Shown here: positions 58,800 to 64,000 of the stretch, piece after piece
Position numbering within the stretch: the stretch's first letter is position 1
Layout of the letters: each line of letters opens with the position of its first letter
NCBI RefSeq assembly: GCF_012932915.1
Contig: NZ_VCQU01000013.1
Location: 62,001-126,000, forward strand
Length of the DNA stretch: 64,000 bases
Reading direction: 5' to 3'
Origin: Antrihabitans stalactiti
GTDB taxonomy: Bacteria > Actinomycetota > Actinomycetes > Mycobacteriales > Mycobacteriaceae
Made by a program: the position numbers and the translations under genes
The notes under the pieces: model-generated
Seen by the model: the letters and a program-made list of their open reading frames with translations, nothing else
What the model was told of the DNA's origin: nothing
The model's database searches: none

Positions 58800-59782
58800 C
58801 GACCTCGTCGTCGCGCAATGCGGTCGGCGTTGGTGAACACGGCAACAGCGACGATTGCAAGGATGAGCAGCCCCGGGACGAGCCAGACGGGAGGCCGATC
58901 TTTTCGGGGCAGGTCAACCGTTCTCGCGGCCAAGTTCGGATCGCCAGCGACGACTGGCTGTGCCGCGGCGGGTGCCGGGGTTGGCGCTGCGGCCTCTGCC
59001 GGCGCAGGTGCTACGACTCCTGGTTCGGCCGGGGGCGCCCCCGGGACGGTCGGGGGAGCGGCGGGTGGTGTGGCGACGGGTGCAGCCGCGGGTTCGGTCG
59101 GAAGACCGGATCCGCGGTATTGCCCGGCGAGGTGCCACAGGCCGGTGAAGTTGTTGAACGGTCCGCCGACGATCTGACTGGTCCACTCGATGACGAAATT
59201 GCCTGCGCCGTCGATGGTTCCGTGAATCGGGCTCGTTTTGCCGTCGTAGCTACCGCCCGGCTTCGGGGCCCCCTGGTTGAAGACCTGGTTGTTCCAGGTC
59301 ACTCCGAGGCTGCTCAGGTCACCCGAGAGTTCGGACCCGTTCGCATAGATCTGCGGTACGGACGTCCCTGAGCCCGTTTGCGGGTCGGTCGAGTTCGTCG
59401 CGGTGGCGAAATCGACGCCGTAGAACCGAACCGGTGTCGTGACCTGCCCAGACCGCGCATTGCCTGAGCCGTCGAACGCTGCTGCCGGCTGCGGTTGGTA
59501 GCTGCCGCTGACCAAGCCGCCGTCGCTGCCAGCCGAAAGCGGCGTCACAGTCTGATCGCTGCACGTCGAGTCACTGTTCTGGAGATATGGCCCGGACGCA
59601 TCGCCCGTCGGCAGGATCATCCGAAAGAAGCTGCCGGATACCGAGCCACCACTGCACACTCCTGGCGCGAGCGCGAGCAAGCCGTTGAGCGGCGTCGGCT
59701 GGGCGTTGGCGAGCGGCGGTGAAATCAGCGCGAAACCGAGGACGGCCGCGGCTGCCCCGAAGCGGAGGCATCTCCGTCCCAT
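58796..59782 (-). CDS. Exported module protein with C-terminal membrane anchor, first gene of the envelope operon
   Basis: This 328-aa protein has a signal peptide (LRFGAAAAVLGFALISPPLA, cleaved after ANA), the module shared with the lipoprotein at 56998 (LLALAPG, SGSFFRM.LPTG, WNNQVFNQGAPKP, IVGGPFNNFTGLWHLAG), a Pro/Ala-rich linker (about 215-285), and a C-terminal transmembrane helix followed by RRRGR. This is the layout of a cell-surface protein spanning the cell wall. AAAGGA lies seven bases before the ATG at 59782; the frame extends to 59851. Confidence 0.8.
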   Translation of the reverse strand: MGRRCLRFGAAAAVLGFALISPPLANAQPTPLNGLLALAPGVCSGGSVSGSFFRMILPTGDASGPYLQNSDSTCSDQTVTPLSAGSDGGLVSGSYQPQPAAAFDGSGNARSGQVTTPVRFYGVDFATATNSTDPQTGSGTSVPQIYANGSELSGDLSSLGVTWNNQVFNQGAPKPGGSYDGKTSPIHGTIDGAGNFVIEWTSQIVGGPFNNFTGLWHLAGQYRGSGLPTEPAAAPVATPPAAPPTVPGAPPAEPGVVAPAPAEAAAPTPAPAAAQPVVAGDPNLAARTVDLPRKDRPPVWLVPGLLILAIVAVAVFTNADRIARRRGR

Positions 59783-59870
59783 TTTGTTGTCCTTTGCGAT
59801 CGTCTGGATGGCATCGCACCCATCCGAACGCACAGCACCTACCGCAGTCACGAGTTCCGCTCAGTGCGAA

Positions 59871-61016
59871 TTAAAGGCCGGCAGCACTCCAATGCGACGC
59901 TGCCAGGCTCGTCGGGGTGGCAACGGTGCTGCTCGCAGGGGCTGACTCGGCTTCGTCGTCGCCGCCCCAGACGAGTATGCCGATGACGACTGCGACGAGC
60001 ACCACAGCGAGGGCAGCGAGCGCAAGGAGAGCCGGGCGCCGGTTTCGAACCGGTCCTACGTCAACCGGTGTCGACGCGACCGGGGCTGCCGGGCGTACCT
60101 GGATCGGGTGCGGACCGCTGTGGGTTTCCACCATTGTCGCTGCGGGACCGGCGACCGACGGCGGCACGTGCGATGCGCCCTGCGTCGGCAACGCGAGGTC
60201 TGCACTGCGGTGCAGTGCCAGGTATGCCGCCTCGGCGAGTTGTCCTGCGCTGCTGTAACGAGCAGCAGGATCTTTGGCCATTCCGCGCGCAACAACATTG
60301 TCGAGGCCGACAGGAACATCGGGATGGGTGTCGCTCGGTCGTGGCGGCGTGAGCGAGAAGTGCCCGTGATACTGCTGATAGACCGTGGTGCCAGGGAACG
60401 GTCGCGCTCCGGTGAGACATTCGCTGAGCACGCACGCAAGCGCGTACACGTCGACGCGAGCGTCCGAACGTCCGTCGGTGAATCGTTCGGGTGCCATGTA
60501 CGCATAGGTTCCGATGGCAAGACCGGTCCGGTTGAGCGGCTCGTCGGTGACACCGGCAACGCCGAGATCGATCAGATAGGTGAAGTCGTTCGTCGTCACC
60601 AGCAAGTTGGACGGCTTCACGTCGCGATGGACCAAACCTTGATTGTGAGCTGCATCGAGCGCCGAGGCCGCCTGCTCGATCACATGGACCGCGCGCTCGG
60701 GCGTCATCGGTCCGGTCCGGGCGAGGATCTTCCGCACGTCGATGCCGTCGATCAACGCCATATCCACGAACAGCCGACCGTCGATCTCGCCGATTCGATG
60801 GGTCGGGATGACGTGCGGTTCGTGCAGACCCGCGACCGCTTTTCCTTCTCGCAGGAAGCGGTTTCGGTACTCGTCGTCCGCTGTGTACTGCGGGGGTAGA
60901 ACCTTGAGCGCGACCATTCGTTCGGCGGTGGTGTCGTAGGCCTTGTAGACCTCACCCATGCCACCGTTGCCGAGCAATTCGTGCAGGCGGTAGTCACCGA
61001 ATGCTGTGCCGTCCAC
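59871..61016 (-). CDS. Membrane Ser/Thr protein kinase (PknE/PknJ-like) with a very short external tail
   Basis: This 381-aa kinase has the Gly loop GNGGMGEVY (16-24), Lys38, HRDVKPSN (about 130-137), and IDLGVAG where DFG is usual, so it reads DLG; MAPERF stands for APE. After the kinase domain comes a Pro-rich linker and one membrane helix (LLALAALAVVLVAVVIGILV), then only about 28 external residues, so no sensor domain. The GTG at 61016 begins the kinase domain directly. It is next to the envelope operon, and may phosphorylate its neighbours. Confidence 0.87.
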   Translation of the reverse strand: MDGTAFGDYRLHELLGNGGMGEVYKAYDTTAERMVALKVLPPQYTADDEYRNRFLREGKAVAGLHEPHVIPTHRIGEIDGRLFVDMALIDGIDVRKILARTGPMTPERAVHVIEQAASALDAAHNQGLVHRDVKPSNLLVTTNDFTYLIDLGVAGVTDEPLNRTGLAIGTYAYMAPERFTDGRSDARVDVYALACVLSECLTGARPFPGTTVYQQYHGHFSLTPPRPSDTHPDVPVGLDNVVARGMAKDPAARYSSAGQLAEAAYLALHRSADLALPTQGASHVPPSVAGPAATMVETHSGPHPIQVRPAAPVASTPVDVGPVRNRRPALLALAALAVVLVAVVIGILVWGGDDEAESAPASSTVATPTSLAASHWSAAGL

Positions 61017-61086
61017 CGTCCACCTCGCTCGCTGTTGTCGTGTCCTGGGTGCTAGTCGAGCGTCCAGGTCTAGTTATTGTGCGCGT

Positions 61087-61539
61087 TCAACGGCTGGAGC
61101 GAAGAATCTCCTTCCAGCCTTCGACATCCTTTGTCCACCAAGCGGCGCTGTCCGGTCCTTTCTCCGTTTCGAAAGTCACATGAAGAAGTTTTCTTCCGAC
61201 GGAATTGCCGAGATGTGCCGAAACGAGGTCGACCTTGCGGATAGCGGTCACCGGAATTTCCAGCGGTTCCGACGATCCCGCACGCGAGAACCACAACACC
61301 GTGGGGGTCAGAGCCAACGCGCCGTTTCCTCGTATCTGCGCGGCGCCCTTCGACTCCAGGCCGAAGAAGTTCGCCATCGCGTCGGAGCGTACAACTTCTT
61401 CGGGTGAGAATCGCGCCGAGATTTTTTCGGCACTCGCCTTGCGGACCTTCCCGACTACTACGCGCAGTGTGCCGAAGACGATAGCCAAAATCACCACGAT
61501 CAGGCCCACGACCAGCAATGCAATCGTCAATGCGTTCAT
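61087..61539 (-). CDS. Membrane-anchored hypothetical protein, paralogue of the one at 54006
   Basis: This 150-aa protein has one N-terminal helix (LTIALLVVGLIVVILAIVFG) and the domain ANFFGLESKGAAQIRGNGALAL, PLEIPVTAIRKVDLVSAHLG, LLHVTFETEKGPDSAAWWTK, which matches the protein at 54006 block by block. The ATG at 61539 is preferred over the GTG at 61572 because it begins just before the helix. Divergent from a metallophosphatase gene. Confidence 0.7.
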   Translation of the reverse strand: MNALTIALLVVGLIVVILAIVFGTLRVVVGKVRKASAEKISARFSPEEVVRSDAMANFFGLESKGAAQIRGNGALALTPTVLWFSRAGSSEPLEIPVTAIRKVDLVSAHLGNSVGRKLLHVTFETEKGPDSAAWWTKDVEGWKEILRSSR

Positions 61540-61596
61540 CGCGGCAGAATAGCGGGGGACCCATTCGCGCACCGCGGCAACAGGGAGAAATCGGAC

Positions 61597-62997
61597 ATGA
61601 CGTGTTGCCGGCCGTCACGACGCGGGTTGCTGCGGCTGATGGCGGCAGGGGTGTTGCTGCCGGCGGCGGGCCTCGCCAGAGCGGGTGTCGGCCGCGCGGC
61701 GACCGAACCGATGATCGCGACGGACCTCGAGATCGTCACCGTCACAGACGTCTCGGTGGTCGTGACCTGGTCGACCGTGTCGCCGGATCACGTCGACGCC
61801 TACGGCCGTCCGGTGGGAATCGACGCCGATACCGAATTGCGCATCGGCCCGGCCGATTCAGTAGCAGTGCCGGTGGTAACGCTCTTCGATGCGACGCCGA
61901 CGCCGTACCACTATGCCGAGGTGCACGGCCTGGAGCCGGGACGTGCGTATCGGGTCGAGGCATACTCCTACGGAGTGCGTGCGGTCCCGTCGATGGTGTC
62001 GACGACACTGGTCGGCGCACCCGAGGCCGCGGGTCGGTTCACGACCTTGGTGCCGCCGCCGGGGCGCCTGGTCAGGACCGTCGCGCTCAGCAACGACGTC
62101 CATTTCGGCGAGGAAGTGAGCGGTCTGATCGCAGGCGGTCAGCCGCCGGGCTTTTCGCAGGATCCTGGGCTGCCTCCTTACACCGAAGCGATGTTGGACG
62201 CGATGCTCGACGACCTCCGTCGCAGCGATCGTGGCGCGGACCATCTCCTTGTCGCCGGTGACGTGACCTCCGAAGCTCGGTCCAGTGAATCCCATAGCGC
62301 GCGAGCCAGACTCGACAGCTGGGGTGGGCTCGGTCGTGACTGGTTCGTCAGCCGTGGCAACCACGATCGTCCGCACGGTGGGCGCGATTCTTGGGGGGAG
62401 GCGTTCATTCCCCGGCAGGAGCTGCAGACCTACGACCTCGGCGGATTGCGAATGCTCGCTGTGGACACGTCTGCACCGGAAGCCGCGGGCGGCGTGATCG
62501 ACCCGTCGCAGCTGGCAGCAGTTCGTGACGAGTTCCGAAGCGACAAGGACCGTCCCACAGTTGTTTTCGGTCACCACCCAGTGACCTTCGAGGCGGCGAC
62601 GACGAACATCGCGGGTCCGGGATTCGTGCTGGAGCGAGGTGCAGCCGGGGAGTTGCAGCAGCTCTATGCCGGTGCTCCTGGTGTCTTCCTGCACCACAGC
62701 GGTCACACGCATCGCAACCGACGGACTCGACCGGACCGAGACGACGTTGCGGTCGAATTCCTCGAAGTCGGCGCGGTCAAGGAGTACCCGGGTGGTTACA
62801 GCCTGCTGCGGATCTACGACGGCGGGTACATGGTGAACTTCTACAAGACCCGCACCGACCTTGCTCGGCGCTGGAGCGCGCGCACTCGCGGCCAGTATTA
62901 CGGGCTTTTCGGCGATTATGCCTTCGGGACTTTCGATGATCGAAACCACGTCGTTGTGCGTGATTTGTCGGGTCTTTCGGCCGCAGCTGCCCGCTGA
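61597..62997 (+). CDS. Tat-exported metallophosphoesterase (purple acid phosphatase-like)
   Basis: This 466-aa protein has a twin-arginine signal (SRRGLLRLMAAGVLLPAAG), a fibronectin III-like domain (about 40-155), and a calcineurin-type phosphatase domain. Metal-binding blocks are SNDVHFGE (D, H), LLVAGDVTSEA (GD), SRGNHDRPHGG (GNHD), FGHHPV (GHH) and HHSGHTHRNRR (GHTH). The first block is N-D-x-H rather than D-x-H preceded by a hydrophobic pair. It releases phosphate outside the cell. GGGAGAA is 7 bases before ATG. Confidence 0.9.
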   Translation: MTCCRPSRRGLLRLMAAGVLLPAAGLARAGVGRAATEPMIATDLEIVTVTDVSVVVTWSTVSPDHVDAYGRPVGIDADTELRIGPADSVAVPVVTLFDATPTPYHYAEVHGLEPGRAYRVEAYSYGVRAVPSMVSTTLVGAPEAAGRFTTLVPPPGRLVRTVALSNDVHFGEEVSGLIAGGQPPGFSQDPGLPPYTEAMLDAMLDDLRRSDRGADHLLVAGDVTSEARSSESHSARARLDSWGGLGRDWFVSRGNHDRPHGGRDSWGEAFIPRQELQTYDLGGLRMLAVDTSAPEAAGGVIDPSQLAAVRDEFRSDKDRPTVVFGHHPVTFEAATTNIAGPGFVLERGAAGELQQLYAGAPGVFLHHSGHTHRNRRTRPDRDDVAVEFLEVGAVKEYPGGYSLLRIYDGGYMVNFYKTRTDLARRWSARTRGQYYGLFGDYAFGTFDDRNHVVVRDLSGLSAAAAR

Positions 62998-63077
62998 TCA
63001 CGACAAATAGGATCGCCTTTTCGGAGTCGAATCGATACTTTTCACCGTGATTTTCGCAGGCCTGGAGTGTTGGTAAT

Positions 63078-63096
63078 GTTGCTTAGGCATACCTCA
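63078..63096. promoter_or_regulatory. IdeR/DtxR-like iron box
   Basis: GTTGCTTAGGCATACCTCA matches the DtxR/IdeR 19-bp consensus at 13 of 19 positions, with TTAGG and CCTCA as the two arms. It lies 27 bp upstream of the ATG of an iron-binding lipoprotein gene, where IdeR would block the promoter when iron is plentiful. Confidence 0.6.
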
Positions 63097-63123
63097 GCTT
63101 TCAAGCGTCAAGAAGGGTCGCGA

Positions 63124-64000
63124 ATGCGAGCAGGTTGGAAAAAGTTCGGCGTTGCAATGCTTGCGGCGACCGCGATGGTCGGCGGCGCCGTGGGTTGTTC
63201 GTCGAGTTCGGATAATCCCGACGAGATTCTGGTCTACAACGCTCAGCACGAATCCCTGACGAAGGAATGGATCGACGCCTTCACCAAGGAAACCGGAATC
63301 AAGGTGACAGTCCGTCAAGGTGGCGATACCGAACTTGGCAACCTGCTCGTGACCGAGGGCGACAAGTCGCCGGCCGACGTCTTCCTCACCGAGAATTCGC
63401 CCGCGATGGCGCTGGTGGAGAACGCGGGGCTGTTCGCGGATGTCGACAAGGCAACGCTCGATCAGGTCCTTCCCGGGTACCGCCCGTCGACCGGGAAATG
63501 GACGGGGATTGCAGGTCGCTCGACGGTGTTCGTATACAACAAGGACAAGCTGTCGGCGGACCAGTTGCCGAAGTCGATCATGGACCTCGCCGATCCGAGC
63601 TGGAAGGGTCGCTGGGCAGGCGCGCCGTCGGGTGCAGACTTCCAGGCCATCGTCAGCGCGATTCTCGAGCTCAAAGGTGAGGACGCGACCCGCGCCTGGC
63701 TGAAGGCGATGAAGGAAAACGCCGATATCCGCAAAAACAACATCGCGACGATGATGGCCGCGAACGCGGGGGAGATCCCCGGCGGCATCATGTACCACTA
63801 CTACTGGTTCGGCGACCAGGCGAAGACAGGCGAGAACAGCAACAACACCGCGCTGCACTACTTCAAGAACGGTGACCCTGGTGCGTTCGTCAGCGTGTCC
63901 GGTGGCGGCGTGCTGAAGTCCAGCGGCAAGCAGGAGAAAGCGCAGCAGTTCCTGAAGTTCATCACCGGCAAGGCCGGGCAAGAGGTGCTGAAAAACGGAA
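63124..64000 (+). CDS. Fe(III)-binding lipoprotein of an iron ABC importer (FbpA-like), truncated by the window edge
   Basis: The 292 complete codons encode a lipoprotein signal with lipobox GGAVGC and a periplasmic-binding-protein fold of the FbpA/FutA class: ILVYNAQHESLTKEWIDAFT, GDTELGNLLVTEGDKSPADV, FLTENSPAMALVENAGLF, and MYHYYWFGDQAKTGENSN. The Tyr-Tyr pair in HYYWFG corresponds to the tyrosines that hold iron in FbpA. The permease and ATPase are expected downstream. The sequence ends at the edge without a stop. Confidence 0.9.
   Translation, partial: MRAGWKKFGVAMLAATAMVGGAVGCSSSSDNPDEILVYNAQHESLTKEWIDAFTKETGIKVTVRQGGDTELGNLLVTEGDKSPADVFLTENSPAMALVENAGLFADVDKATLDQVLPGYRPSTGKWTGIAGRSTVFVYNKDKLSADQLPKSIMDLADPSWKGRWAGAPSGADFQAIVSAILELKGEDATRAWLKAMKENADIRKNNIATMMAANAGEIPGGIMYHYYWFGDQAKTGENSNNTALHYFKNGDPGAFVSVSGGGVLKSSGKQEKAQQFLKFITGKAGQEVLKNG

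Noticed and set aside
63018-63050. CTTTTCGGAGTCGA near 63018 as a fourth copy of the palindrome family
   Set aside because: Only 12 bases match the left inner stem and the opposite arm is absent, so no hairpin of the family type can form.

Overview
The window comes from a high-GC actinobacterium of the order Mycobacteriales, most like the Nocardia/Rhodococcus/Gordonia side of it. This rests on a complete mce lipid-import operon with its Mas gene, SecA2, an FprB-type ferredoxin/ferredoxin-NADP reductase fusion, several F420-linked oxidoreductase families, a DUF4185 exported protein, two PknB-type kinases, and many TetR-controlled enoyl-CoA hydratase, SDR and acyl-CoA ligase genes. Codon use is strongly G/C-ended, and many genes overlap by four bases (ATGA or GTGA), as is usual there. 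No tRNA, rRNA or CRISPR array was seen. The species cannot be named from the sequence.

Layout. 1-234: left edge, perhaps the tail of a gene. 235-10073 (minus): yrbEA-yrbEB-mceA-B-C-D-E-F-mas followed by an HSL-type esterase, one tightly packed operon. 10312-14623: a TetR regulator divergent from an MpaB-type oxygenase, a [2Fe-2S] ferredoxin and a Baeyer-Villiger-like monooxygenase. A CTCTACC motif occurs both in front of the mce operon and in the tetR/oxygenase gap, which suggests that import and oxidation are controlled together. 14562-19299: an accessory patch with a decayed acyl-CoA ligase tail and a Tn554-like pair of tyrosine recombinases. 19345-28913: stress and redox genes, two enoyl-CoA hydratases, TetR regulators with clear operators, a FUSC exporter, a GtrA protein and a type II NADH dehydrogenase-like protein. 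29047-32535: SDR, saccharopine-dehydrogenase-like and acyl-CoA ligase genes behind three helically phased operators. 32567-36301: a soluble Ser/Thr kinase overlapping secA2, then a VOC protein. 36357-41279: fprB, an AurF-like diiron protein and a glycosyltransferase. 41269-49571: two MFS exporters, a small catalase, F420 and lipid-binding proteins, tiny membrane proteins, and a 21-codon micro-ORF in front of a DUF4185 gene. 49610-56024: a GGDEF/EAL protein, an LPG-synthase-like protein, LLM and DDN-type F420 proteins, and a MarR regulator. 56083-59782: a four-gene envelope operon with two paralogous exported proteins. 59871-64000: a membrane Ser/Thr kinase, a Tat-exported phosphatase and an iron-binding lipoprotein behind an IdeR-like box, cut by the right edge.

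Most notable signals. First, a family of three long perfect palindromes (22-25 bp arms, conserved outer part, changes in the inner stem always paired), each filling the gap between two convergent genes. Second, the shared motif linking the mce operon to the oxygenase cluster. Third, three operators at exact 22-bp spacing in front of the SDR operon. Fourth, the envelope operon with duplicated exported modules. Fifth, the micro-ORF with a very good ribosome binding site.
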